Assembly: GCA_951394045.1 (NCBI GenBank)
Contig: OX595996.1
Location: forward strand, 1,488,001 to 1,552,000
Length of the DNA stretch: 64,000 nt
Direction of reading: 5' to 3'
Source of the DNA: Nitzschia sp. DOCU1
Lineage: Eukaryota > Bacillariophyta > Bacillariophyceae > Bacillariales > Bacillariaceae
This document shows positions 47,519 through 58,233 of this stretch, one piece after another. Within the stretch, counting starts at the first letter, position 1; every line of letters starts with the position of its first letter. Under the pieces are notes generated by a model. That model saw only the letters and a program-made list of their open reading frames with translations. It had not been told where the DNA came from and did no database searches. The translations under genes and the position numbers were made by a program.

Positions 47519-48706
47519 TCATTGCGCCGACGACAAGGCCTCCAACCTATTGAGTAGCAACGTATTAGCAGCATCCATTGGTCCCGGTAAACACCAGTGC
47601 AAACAGTCACGGTTGTCAATGTGGTTATCCGGCCGCAGAATGGCCATGTCGTAAAAATCCAAAAATTCCAGCCGAAGATGTCGTTCGTTCATGTATTCTT
47701 GAAAAAATCGTTCGACCACACGATTCTGAGGAGGCATGAGCCACCACTGAAAGGTTTTGGCTTTTGGCGTGACAGCATACCAGATGGTGGTATTGTCTAG
47801 GATCACAGTCTCTGCCATGGTTCGATTCGTCAATGGACCGGGTGTATTTTGACAATTCGGAAAGCCGGGAGCTGTCGTCCGCCAAAATAGGACACAGACC
47901 CGTCCTCGTTCATCACAATTCTGTTGCCAATCCATCAGAACTTCCAGTGTCGCTCGGAGGCCCTCTAACAGCGCCGTATCTTGCGTAAAGTGGGCACCCC
48001 GATTAAAGACAATGATTTCGGGATCTAGTTCGCGAATCATACGATGCATAACTTCTGCCTTGGCCGAATTATGGCGTAGCCAGTACATTTTGCTGTTGCC
48101 GTCACATGCATTGCTAATGTAATTGTGAACCGCCCGTTTCTCGTCAACCGCTTGCGTCAGATACGCCAAGGAATTGTATTGTTGCCAGGTGATGGAATCT
48201 CCCAAAAAGCCAATGGATCGGTTGCCTACAACTTGACAAAAGCGACCCACATCAAATTCAGAATGATAAATGCAGTTGGTAGTCGTGCTGTCAATCGCCC
48301 ACTGGGTATCGCGAAAGGGTTTTTGCAGAAGCTCGCCCGCTCTAGAACCACCCCCATTGTAGCATGAATGTTCCCGAGAAACGGTAGGAATATACGGCGT
48401 TTCAGGAAGCACAACAGATTTCCAGTAGCCCTTGTTTCGAATTTCATCTCGAGTGCAAAATTGTGGGTTATCCATTCGTTCGTCTTTTGCCTTGTGATTT
48501 CTTGGTTGTTGTTCGTCTTTTGTTGTTTCAGCACTCACTGTCATATTGATGCCCAAAGTGAATGACGACAGCGAAGAAAATGAAAACATTCCTCCTCCTC
48601 CTCCTTGAATCAAATCTGCTTGTCGCTCACATATCAGCAGTCCAAGGATTGCCAATATAAGTATATTTCGGCCTTTGAGCATTTCCTGCCTTTGTTGGGC
48701 CACCAT
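47519..48706 (-). CDS. TBL-like PC-esterase, tandem copy 1
   Basis: 395 residues, single exon. It has an N-terminal anchor (NILILAILGLLICERQ). The GFLGDSITW nucleophile and RDCLHWCLPGP DxxH motifs are intact, as is the CTRDEIRNKGYWK block. It is closely related to its neighbour at 49403 (same length) and less so to the gene at 31844. Differences from copy 2 are scattered substitutions (for example HNSAKAEVMHRM versus HNWATADGMQRM), with no stop or frameshift, so both copies seem under selection. It probably modifies acyl groups on secretory-pathway glycans. Confidence 0.87.
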   Translation of the reverse strand: MVAQQRQEMLKGRNILILAILGLLICERQADLIQGGGGGMFSFSSLSSFTLGINMTVSAETTKDEQQPRNHKAKDERMDNPQFCTRDEIRNKGYWKSVVLPETPYIPTVSREHSCYNGGGSRAGELLQKPFRDTQWAIDSTTTNCIYHSEFDVGRFCQVVGNRSIGFLGDSITWQQYNSLAYLTQAVDEKRAVHNYISNACDGNSKMYWLRHNSAKAEVMHRMIRELDPEIIVFNRGAHFTQDTALLEGLRATLEVLMDWQQNCDERGRVCVLFWRTTAPGFPNCQNTPGPLTNRTMAETVILDNTTIWYAVTPKAKTFQWWLMPPQNRVVERFFQEYMNERHLRLEFLDFYDMAILRPDNHIDNRDCLHWCLPGPMDAANTLLLNRLEALSSAQ

Positions 48707-49402
48707 GTTGTCGTCTTTTGTAATAGAAGGCGCGATGCAACAAATGACCGGGGTAAAAGGATACTTTCCGTCAATGTCTACTTCTCCAGAAACTCTTACA
48801 GTCTTCTACACAATGTAAAAGGGGCAAGAGTACACAAGGAGCAAGACGAGAGTCTCGCGGCGAAACATGGCAGTGCCGATCGGTGGCCATGGCCAAAGCT
48901 TGGCCGACGACGATGATGACCGAAAAGGTTCGTTGCTTGTGGGACTGAGATCAAAATCAGTCGTGGATATTTCAGGGGAATGGGTTCCGGGAATTTCGGG
49001 TCCCCGATGGTTGGAAAAGGGGGCGATTCGGCGTACCAGAAAATCATAGCTCTGTAGCGGGGATAGTAGTAGAAATGACCAGCACAACTATCCAGACGTC
49101 CACTCCTGCTACAAGGGGTGTACTGCTGCTCCCGCTGCCTGTTGTGTGAATGGCCGCCGTCACTGTAGTAGTACCGCCGTGGTGGAAGAAGAAGAAGAAG
49201 AATAGCCGCAATTCCTCTCGTGTGCTGCCGGTACTGCAGGTAGTAGCTTTTAGTTTGCTTAGACAGCCACTATTCGCTACTTTACCCAGTACTACCGGTA
49301 ATAAACTAGGACTAGGAGCTAATGCTGCACTTTCTTCGGCGGCAATTAATACGGGTAGTACCACTAGTATGGGAGTTGATCCAGAGACAAAGACGAATTT
49401 CG

Positions 49403-50590
49403 TCATTGCGCCGACGACAAGGCCTCCAACCTATTGAGTAGCAACGTATTAGCAGCATCCATTGGTCCCGGTAAACACCAGTGCAAACAGTCACGGTTGT
49501 CAATGTGGTTATCCGGCCGCAGAATGGCCATGTCGTAAAAATCCAAAAATTCCAGCCGAAGATGTCGTTCGTTCATGTATTCTTGAAAAAATCGTTCGAC
49601 CACACGATTCTGAGGAGGCATGAGCCACCATTGAAAGGTATTTGCTTTGGGCGTGACAGCATACCAACTGGTGGTACTATTGTCCAAGATTACAGTCTCT
49701 GCCATGGTTCGATTCGTCAACGGACCGGGTGTGTTTTGACAATTCGGAAAGCCGGGAGCTGTCGTCCGCCAAAAGAGTACACAGTTCCGTCCTCGTTCGT
49801 CACAATTCTGTTGCCAATCCATCAGAACTTCCAGTGTCGCTCGGAGGCCTTCCAAAAGAGCCGTATCTTGAGTAAAGTGGGCACCCCGATTAAAGACAAT
49901 GATTTCGGGATCTACTTCGCGAATCATACGTTGCATACCATCTGCCGTGGCCCAATTATGGCGCAGCCAGTACATTTTACTTTTGCCGTCACATGCATTG
50001 CTAATGCAATTCGGAACCGCCCGTTTCTCGTCAACCGCATGCGTCAGATACGCCAAGGAATTGTATTGTTGCCAGGTGATGGAATCTCCCAAAAAGCCAA
50101 TCGATCGATTTCCGACGACCTGACAAAAGCGATCCACATCAAATTCAGAATGATAAATGCAGTTGGTAGTCGTGTTGTCAATCGCCCACTGGGTATCGCG
50201 AAAGGGTTTCTGCATAAGCTCGCCCGCTCTAGAACCACCCCCGTTGTAGCAGGAATATTCCCAAGAAACGGTAGGAATATAGGGCGTTTCAGGAAGCACA
50301 ATAGATTTCCAGTAGCCCTTGTTTCGAATCTCATCTCGAGTGCAAAAGTGTGGTTTGTCTATTGCTTCGTCTTTTGCCTTGTGATTTTTTGGTTGTGGTT
50401 CGTCTTTTGTTATTTCACTCACTGTCATATTGATGCCCAAAGTGAATGACGACAGCGAAGAAAATGAAAACATTCCTCCTCCTTCTTGAATCAACCCTGC
50501 TTGTCGCTCACATATCAGCAGGCCAAGTATCGCCAATATAAGGATATTTCGGCCTTTGATCCATTCTTGCCTTTTGAACTTTAGTTTCAT
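49403..50590 (-). CDS. TBL-like PC-esterase, tandem copy 2
   Basis: 395 residues when started at the ATG at 50590 (MKLKFKRQEWIKGRNI), which aligns with the start of copy 1. The frame runs further upstream to about 50,896 but with only internal ATGs and no similarity to copy 1, so that part is treated as 5' UTR. It keeps GFLGDSITW and RDCLHWCLPGP, and the active-site region is nearly identical to copy 1. Its own upstream DNA (above 50,590) is unrelated to that of copy 1, so the two copies may be regulated differently. Confidence 0.87.
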   Translation of the reverse strand: MKLKFKRQEWIKGRNILILAILGLLICERQAGLIQEGGGMFSFSSLSSFTLGINMTVSEITKDEPQPKNHKAKDEAIDKPHFCTRDEIRNKGYWKSIVLPETPYIPTVSWEYSCYNGGGSRAGELMQKPFRDTQWAIDNTTTNCIYHSEFDVDRFCQVVGNRSIGFLGDSITWQQYNSLAYLTHAVDEKRAVPNCISNACDGKSKMYWLRHNWATADGMQRMIREVDPEIIVFNRGAHFTQDTALLEGLRATLEVLMDWQQNCDERGRNCVLFWRTTAPGFPNCQNTPGPLTNRTMAETVILDNSTTSWYAVTPKANTFQWWLMPPQNRVVERFFQEYMNERHLRLEFLDFYDMAILRPDNHIDNRDCLHWCLPGPMDAANTLLLNRLEALSSAQ

Positions 50591-50960
50591 GGTGTATAGT
50601 TGTTGTCGTTGATGGGCTTTTATGGTGTTTCTGCGGAAATTTGAATTTTCACGTGATGAGAGGGTCGATCCGACGACTGACGGACCTCGCCACATCATCA
50701 GCATCTCCTTTACCTTCAATGATCCTCCCGTGACGATGAAAGATTGAGAAAATTGAAAAAATGAGGCCAAACTGTTTCCCACTCTTGTTTTCATTGCCTC
50801 TCGTTCATGCCACGCTGCACCATGACCTCCACTTGACAAATAATGCAGCAACAAGCAGAACCCCCTAAAATGGAAAGCAAGTATCACGACAATCACAAAA
50901 TTGAAGGATGCTTACTACGTACTATCGATTTTCATTTGCCCCATCACTCCTACGACATTT
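50591..50960. repeat. Intergenic with a fragment related to the 62.9-kb gene
   Basis: About 50,777-50,890 (+) matches the reverse strand of about 62,870-63,000, with shared blocks TGTTTTCATTG, TTCATGCCAC, CTGCACCATGACCTCC and CCCCCTAAAATGGAAAGCAA. At 62.9 kb this is the N-terminal coding region of a gene; here the frame is broken, so it is a dead fragment in the inverted orientation. Confidence 0.7.
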
Positions 50961-52847
50961 TCAACGCGACTGTTTTCGTTCGTCGTCCACATCCATGGTT
51001 CTCAAAAACTGCCGCATGGCTGCTTTCCCCGTCAATCCAACTTGTGGTGGTAGTGGTAATGTGTTCGCCGCTGTAGTAGTATCACGGTTGTGGTGCGGAG
51101 GATGACAACACTTTGGAACCGTCGGAGGGGGTGGTGGACCATCCTGGTATCCAACCGCTTGCAACCACCATGCAGGATATCCCTTCATTTGGGACATTCC
51201 GTCCGGCAATTCATTGACAAAGCCACTGGCGTACTTGAATAAGAGTTTGTCTTGCAACTGCAGTAAAGCGTCGACAACCGCCTGAGCATTTTGAACCAAG
51301 GCGGCTTCTTTTAGCATTGTTGGATCGGTTTCAAGTTGTTGGATAAGTGCCACCGAAGCCGACTCGAGCTCCAGTTGGGTTGCTTGGATGTCTTGAATCA
51401 TATACGACCACTTGAGATTGGCAATATTATGGACCACACACGCCGCCCAAAAGGCCATGGAACGATCAAATTCCCGTTGATGGCCACTCTTAAAGGATAT
51501 TGGAATATCCGACATGCTTACGGTAAAGGGAGTAAAAATGGTTCCCAACGCCGAGGCAGGACCAAACCACAAAATAGCTTCTTTGCCTAAAAAGCTTTGG
51601 ACCACATAGGTATCGCTGGTACGATAGAGTCCAATCGCACGTTCCCAGTTGCCTGGGACGATTCGTTCTCCATCTCCTTCCTTCCAACGATCTGGACTTC
51701 CAAAGGGACCTGCCGCCAAATTGCCTATAGCGCCTAAATCGTATTTGGTGCCTTGGTAGGTATAACGATGAAATCGAAACAAATCTTGAACACTCAGGGG
51801 GGCATCGGGTTCCACAAAGACGGGATATACGGGGTCCGATTGTAAATCCTCATAATCGGCGGGGAAATCATGACTGGCCGCTGCTAAATGATAAGCACCC
51901 CACATACGTCGACCCGAATAGTACTTGTGAGCATATTCACCATCACTATACACCTTGGTAAAGTCCAAGAGCGATGTAGTACCAGGTTCCCACCATCCAT
52001 AGTCTTGTGCGACTTGATGAACACTGTCACTCATCATAAAGTTGTGAGTGTCATTGGGATCGATCTGTCGAATCACAAACATGTTGGCCAGGACGGCAAA
52101 ACTCCCCGAAGGTACTCTTTGAGCTGCCCAGATCGCAGACCTTCCCGATGGGTCAGGCAAAATGTGAAAGATCCAAGCTTCGTTCGTGTCGGAAACAGCT
52201 AGGGACTCGGCGGTTCCTTCAAATTCGCCAGCTCCATAAAACCCATATTCTACAGCCAAGTCACCCATGAGTTGAATAGCCTCTCGTGCTGTCGCAGTAC
52301 GCTCCATGGCGACACGAGTCAATTCATCAATACTCCACAACGCGGTTCCATTGGGCGCTCCCAGTGGAACAGCACCAAAGACACCCGAGCAAGTAGATTC
52401 TCCAATACCCAGGCCCCTTTCATTGACCGCACCATAGGTCTCTTCCAAATACGCAAAGGTATGAGGCACTTGTGGAATATATCCAATCGGTTGAAAACTA
52501 CTTTGATCCTTGCGAGGATAGTATTCCGGAATGCCTCGTTCGGTACCCACATAACGATGATAATTCTCGGGGCTAAAATAGACGGGCCGTTTGGCATCCG
52601 GAGGATAATCACGGGCAGGAACTTTGACGAGACGAGGATCGGTATCGAATTCTCCATCATTGGAATGCGTGACCATGACACTGCCATCGGTCGAAGCATC
52701 TTTTCCTACAATAAAGACGGTGCAAGATGCGACGGGCCGAGGAACGAGGAACAGGACGCAAAACAACAGGATCATCATTGTGCATTTATTTTGCCACAAC
52801 AATAACAATGATGATGATGATGATGATGATGATGTTTGACGACACAT
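50961..52847 (-). CDS. Peptidase C69 family dipeptidase
   Basis: A 628-residue single-exon gene. The signal sequence (MMILLFCVLFLVPRPVAS) is followed directly by Cys42 in ASCTVFIVGKDAS; in the C69 (dipeptidase A/secernin-related, Ntn hydrolase) family the nucleophile is the N-terminal Cys exposed by processing. The family blocks DGSVMVTHSND, YGAVNERGLGIGESTC and EAWIFHILPDPSGRSAIWAA are present. A run of Ser at residues 6-13 comes from a TCA microsatellite. If translation starts at Met24 or Met25, the signal peptide would be more canonical. The protein is probably secreted or vacuolar and cleaves dipeptides; the substrate is unknown. It is divergent to ChlH, with about 400 bp between starts. 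Confidence 0.88.
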   Translation of the reverse strand: MCRQTSSSSSSSSLLLLWQNKCTMMILLFCVLFLVPRPVASCTVFIVGKDASTDGSVMVTHSNDGEFDTDPRLVKVPARDYPPDAKRPVYFSPENYHRYVGTERGIPEYYPRKDQSSFQPIGYIPQVPHTFAYLEETYGAVNERGLGIGESTCSGVFGAVPLGAPNGTALWSIDELTRVAMERTATAREAIQLMGDLAVEYGFYGAGEFEGTAESLAVSDTNEAWIFHILPDPSGRSAIWAAQRVPSGSFAVLANMFVIRQIDPNDTHNFMMSDSVHQVAQDYGWWEPGTTSLLDFTKVYSDGEYAHKYYSGRRMWGAYHLAAASHDFPADYEDLQSDPVYPVFVEPDAPLSVQDLFRFHRYTYQGTKYDLGAIGNLAAGPFGSPDRWKEGDGERIVPGNWERAIGLYRTSDTYVVQSFLGKEAILWFGPASALGTIFTPFTVSMSDIPISFKSGHQREFDRSMAFWAACVVHNIANLKWSYMIQDIQATQLELESASVALIQQLETDPTMLKEAALVQNAQAVVDALLQLQDKLLFKYASGFVNELPDGMSQMKGYPAWWLQAVGYQDGPPPPPTVPKCCHPPHHNRDTTTAANTLPLPPQVGLTGKAAMRQFLRTMDVDDERKQSR

Positions 52848-53249
52848 GGTGGATTGATGGTGCTGCGTTTTTGGATAGTTCTGTCGTCAAATAACACACA
52901 CAAGGAAAAATGGGGCATCATCGTCATTTCTCGTATCCAACGTCATGGTCGGAACGCGCCATCAACAACCCATGAGGCTCGTAGGGTACCCTACCATGTA
53001 TACCACATGGATACGCTGCTTCCTTAATCGATTCGTTCGAATGATTGATGACGTGTCAACATCTGTGCGATCTTTTCCCACCTGCCACCACATGTAGATG
53101 CAACCACCCATAGAAAGAATCCTTTTATTATGGACATCAGTTCTCATCTTCCTTTCCACAACCCGGTCAAAAAAGGGGATTGAATGCTTTCTTTCATCGC
53201 CTACCTAACTCTAGACTCTAGCCATAGTCCAAACAACATTCTCAATACA
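52848..53249. promoter_or_regulatory. Head-to-head intergenic region between dipeptidase and ChlH
   Basis: About 400 bp between two divergent starts, hence a possible shared promoter. No specific motif can be assigned with confidence. An in-frame ATG at 53184 could extend ChlH by 22 residues. Confidence 0.4.
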
Positions 53250-56200
53250 ATGAAAAATCAGTCGCTTTCTACTATGCTTCCACCGTCACTGGATGGTCGA
53301 ATCCAGAGGACGAGCCGCATTGCACGGGGCGGCTTTCTCACTCTCCTGGTTGTGTCCTTTTTCATGGGAACCCCCACCGCCTATCATTGCCACGCCTTTT
53401 CGGTGTCACGAATCTCCGTACGACCCACAACAAGTCGATGGACGGGTGTGCGGCCACTCTTGGCCTCTACCACGGACACTCCTTCCACTGCTACCTTGGA
53501 GTTCCAGAATGAATCATCCAATACGACAATGATCACTCCCACAAAAAAGAAACAATCACCTTCTTCTAGCAACGGCAAAAACTCAAAAACGAAAATTGTA
53601 TTGATTGCAGGATTCGAATCCTTCAATCGTGACTTGTATGAACAAGCCGCTTCCAATACCATTGACTTGCAAGTCTTTGCCGATTCCGATATTCGCCAAG
53701 GCCAAACCACTAATCCTCGCATTGTCAAAGCTTTACAAGAAGCAAATGCCGTTTGTGTCAGTTTGGTATTTGATTACGATGATGTTCAAGCCTTGCGGAC
53801 ACTACTGGAACAAGTCCAAGGTCCTCGACTGGTATTTGAATCGGCCACGGAACTCATGTCCTTGAATCGCCTGGGTAGTTTTTCCATAGCCCCTGGCAAG
53901 GATGGTCCATCCGGCCCACCACCGGCCGTCAAGAAAATCTTGGGCTTGTTTGGATCCCAAAAAGAAGAAGACAAGTTGAATGGTTATTTGAAATTACTCA
54001 AGGTCGGACCGGATTTGTTACAATATGTGCCTGGCAATAAAGCCAAGGATTTGCGAGCTTGGTTAGAAGCCTATCGATACTGGAATCAAGGAGGTGCCTC
54101 CAATGTTCAGGCCATGTTACAATTAGTAGCAAGTCTAGCAGGCGAAGATCATGATTCAACAACAGCAGCAGTGTTGGATCATTTGCCTCCCCTACAAGTA
54201 ACACCCGATATTGGTTTGATTCATCCTCTCTTGATGGAACAACAAGAACAAGGTGGAGAAACTCACACCAAGAAACAGAAAACACGGTTTCATTATCCCT
54301 ATCATCGACCCAAGTACATGACATCCCCCGCTGAATATCTGAAATGGCGCTTGTCTCCATCTTGTCAAGCCTTGGCCGAGCAACAAGGCTTTCCCTTGGC
54401 GAAACCAGAGTCGCCCAAGGTGGCCATTTTGTTGTATCGCAAACATGTCATTACACAACAACGCTACATTTTAGATTTGATTACTCAATTGGAATCGGAA
54501 GGCTTGATTCCTATTCCCATCTTTATCAATGGTGTGGAAGCTCATACGATTGTTCGAGATTGGTTAACGTCGGCTCAAGAACTGCATAAAGGCAGCAAAC
54601 CACAAACAAGTACAATGGTACCAGTGGATGCGATTATCAATACGATTGGCTTTCCATTGGTGGGTGGACCCGCCGGGAGTATGGAGGCGGGACGGAATGT
54701 GGCTGTCGCACAACAATTGCTCGAGTCCATCAATGTCCCCTACGTTGTAGCGGCGCCTTTATTATTGCAAACGATTCGACAATGGAAACAATCGGGTGTG
54801 TTGGGATTGCAAAGTGTGGTTCTATATAGTTTGCCTGAATTGGATGGAGCCATTGATTCGGTAGTATTGGGAGGATTGGTCAACTCGGGTGGTGGTAGTA
54901 GTGGAGGAGACAGCGATCATATTGCCCTGATTCCAGAACGCGTTCGTAAATTGTGTGGACGTGTCCGGGGATGGATCGAATTGAGGCAAACGCCTCCCGC
55001 GCAACGAAAAGTTGCCATTTCCTTGTATGGATTTCCACCCAATGTCGGGGCAGTAGGCACTGCGGCCTTGTTGGATGTTCCACATTCTCTCGATAATTTA
55101 CTCAAGCGACTAGTCGAAGAAGGCTATGACCTCGGTGAATGGGGGCAAGACGAGTATGCGTCCGGTGAATCGCTCGTTGCTGCATTGGCGATTTTGAGTG
55201 AGAATCCTGTCATTATGACTGGGGTGGATGGTATGCAAGCCGCTCTAGAGGCCAAAATGGAACGTGCACGACAAGGCGATCCGACAGTGGCGGCTACCTT
55301 GGCCTTGCCTCATGGTGGGGGCCTGGGAGGCGCCAAGGTGCGAGGACGTAATGTTTCCTGGGATGAATTGGAACAATGGATGGGCAAGTACATGGCAAAG
55401 AAAGTTCGTCGGGCCTGGTCAGAAAGAGAAAGAGGTCCGGGAACTTCCGGCAAGGGCGAGCTGGTTGTGGCCGGTTTGCAGCTTGGCAATGTGTGGATCT
55501 TTGTGCAGCCACTGTTGGGCGTGGAAGGAGATCCCATGCGCTTGTTGTTTGAACGTGATTTGACACCACACCCCCAATACTGTGCCACTTATCATTGGCT
55601 CCGTCAGCCTCCCGCCCAAGGTGGTTTTGGAGCGCAGTCTCTAATTCACTTTGGCATGCACGGGACTGTTGAGTGGCTTCCAGGGCAGCCGTTGGGCAAT
55701 GATCGTCCCTCATGGAGTGATGAATTGTTGGGCAATCTTCCCAATCTATACGTTTATGCCGCCAACAATCCTAGTGAAAGTATCTTGGCCAAGCGAAGAG
55801 GATACGGAACTCTGGTTTCGTACAACGTCCCACCCTATGGTCGAGCCGGACTGTATCTTGAGCTGGCGAATTTGAAAGAATTGGTGGAAGAATTCCGTTC
55901 CAATGCCGCAAGTGCCGCGCAAGAGGCCCCATTGGATATAGATGTCTTGCAAATGATTTATGATTTGGCCGAACGCAATGGTATGACCAAGGACGTGCCC
56001 TTGGATACGATAGACACGGACGGCAGCACGGCTGATGCCAAACCTTCGATGGAGAAACTTTCCAAAGAGCAAGGAGAAAAATGGGTCCGAGAGCTCTCGG
56101 AATATCTCAATATTCTCCAAGATCGACTGTTTTCCAGTGGATTGCATGTCTTTGGAAAGGCTCCGACCGAGGATGAGATGGTTGCCTATCTCGAGGCCTA

Positions 56201-57937
56201 TTTTGGTGATCGTTTGAGCCCCGAAGATTGCCAAAAAGTCGTCATTAAATTCTCGGAAGAAAAGAGTCGTGTCACGCAAACCAGCGGTGACTTCTTTGCC
56301 AATATGATCTCGTTTGTTAGAGGATTGTTCGACAGTGATGGCGGTGAAGAAGACCAAGACATGTCACACGAAGGTGTCCTGATGGAAGAAGCCACTAACA
56401 TTGTGAGTCTTTTGGCCCGAACGACGGAAGAAATCGATAGTGTTGTTGAAGGATTGTCGGGTGGCTACATTCGCCCAGCTCCAGGAGGTGACTTGCTCCG
56501 TGATGGTCCCTCGGTCCTTCCCACTGGCCGCAATATTCACGCCCTGGATCCCTATCGAATGCCTTCGGCGACTGCATGGGTCAGAGGACAAAAGGCCGCC
56601 CAGGAGATTCTTCGTCAGCACCAGGCGGCTAACGGAGGCAAATTCCCCGAGACGGTGGCCGTAACGCTTTGGGGTCTGGATTCGATAAAGACCCGAGGAG
56701 AATCGGTAGCGATTGTGCTTTCGCTGGTTGGTGCCCAGCCGGTCAAAGAAGGAACTGGTCGGGTGGTCCGTTATGACTTGATTCCACTGGAAGAGCTTGG
56801 ACGTCCTCGAGTTGATGTCCTCGCCTCGCTGAGTGGAATTTTCCGGTAAGTTTCGGGGGGCCGAAGGGGCAACTTGTAGATTTTGGTAACGGTCCTCAAC
56901 TCGATGCATGCTGCTGCTGTTCTACTAGTGACTCGTTTGCCAACATTGTCGATCTTCTTGATGACATGTTTGAGCGAGCTGCCCAAGCTGATGAGCCCGT
57001 GGAAATGAATTTTATCAAGAAGCATGCTCAAGAACTTGTGGCGAGTGGCGTAAAAGATCGCACCGCCGCCCGCTTGTTTAGCAACCCGTACGTAACCCTT
57101 GTCTACGGTGATTCTTGCCATGTTTTCTTCTCCTACTTCATCTCACGAATTGTTGTTGTTGCGTTTTGCAGCCCTGGGGACTACGGCAGCATGGTCAATG
57201 AAGTTGTCGGCACTGGCGAGTGGGAAGATTCAGCTAGTCTTGGTGAGACATGGAAAGGCCGCAATGTCTATTCATACGGTCGCAACGAAGGCAAGAACGG
57301 CCAGGCGGCAGCAGGGGGGACAGCCCGACCCGAAGTACTAGACAAGCTCCTAGCCACAACGGAACGCGTCGTGCAAGAAGTGGACAGTGTCGAGTACGGT
57401 ATTTCGGATATTCAAGAATACTATGCCAACACGGGGGCCTTGAAGAAAGCAGCAGAAAACCGGAAAGAGGTCGATCCAACGACTGGTAGGAAGAAAAGGG
57501 TCACTTTGTCCGTGATTGAGGCTTTTGGAAACTCGGGGAGCGACGCTGGAGTGCCAGTCAAGGATGTTGAAGAAGTGTTGCGTTTGGAATATCGCAGCAA
57601 ACTCTTGAACCCCAAATGGCGGGATGCCATGATGAAGCAAGGTTCGGGTGGGGCATATGAAATCAGTCAAAGAATGACAGCCATGGTCGGATGGGCGGCA
57701 ACGGCACAAGTCGACAACTTTGTCTTTGAACAAGCGGCCGAGCGTTATGCCCTGGATGATGGAATTGCCGAACAACTGCAAAAGTCTAACCCAGAAGCTT
57801 TCAAGAACGTGGTCCGTCGTTTGCTGGAGGCCGCTGGCCGAGGTATGTGGTCTATTGACGAGGATACGCTAGAAAAACTTCGGGGGCTATACATGGATGC
57901 CGATGATCTGATTGAAGAAGGTTCATCCAAGAAGTAG
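53250..57937 (+). CDS. CHLH: Magnesium chelatase subunit H, plastid-targeted (3 exons)
   Basis: Spliced 53250-56845, 56929-57087 and 57172-57937, giving 1506 residues. Both introns (83 and 84 bp) restore highly conserved sequence: LSGIFR-DSFANIVDLLDDMFERAA and RLFSNP-PGDYGSMVNEVVG. It is the large porphyrin-binding subunit that, with ChlI and ChlD, inserts Mg into protoporphyrin IX, the first committed step to chlorophyll. CobN/Mg-chelatase blocks are seen throughout, such as HFGMHGTVEWLPG and the EVLRLEYRSKLLNPKW stretch. The N-terminus has a signal peptide ending CHA/FSVS, matching the diatom A/F motif for import into the complex plastid, then a transit-like Ser/Thr/Arg stretch. An alternative ATG at 53184 is in frame. 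A low-complexity insertion (SGGGSSGGDSD) lies near residue 550. Confidence 0.96.
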
Positions 57938-58233
57938 ATGCATTCAACAACGTCCATATCACATCATGTACTACATTTACTGTAGTGCCCCCCGTGTACT
58001 ACATGGCAAGAGAACGAAAACCTAGAGGTAGTAGTATCTTATCACTTCTACTCTAGCTAGCTAGTTTCTAGTGTTTATGGTCCAGAATTGTGCGCAAAAG
58101 ACAGTGTAAAGGACGGTGAAGGAGTGCCCTGTCCTACTACCTTACTCACACAAAAGATATTCTAAGTTTGGGCATTGGTCCCAAAAGCGAAGAAGGACAG
58201 GAGCAACAGGTGCAGGAAAAGACTTCATTCTTT

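Larger units (their letters stand above)
46813..50590. repeat. Tandem segmental duplication of about 1.89 kb (PC-esterase plus 3' flank)
   Basis: Copy 1 spans about 46,813-48,706 and copy 2 about 48,707-50,590. Each holds a 1188-bp PC-esterase gene and about 700 bp of downstream DNA, for example a shared AATTTCGGGTCCCCGATGG. The coding parts are the more conserved. The flanks differ by small indels in GT/CA- and trinucleotide-rich stretches. The duplication boundary falls at GGGCCACCAT, just at the start codons of the ShKT gene and of the first PC-esterase. Confidence 0.85.

Noticed and set aside
50591..50896. 100-residue N-terminal extension of the second PC-esterase copy
   Set aside because: No similarity to the paralogue, no ATG at its start, and the aligned start is at 50590.
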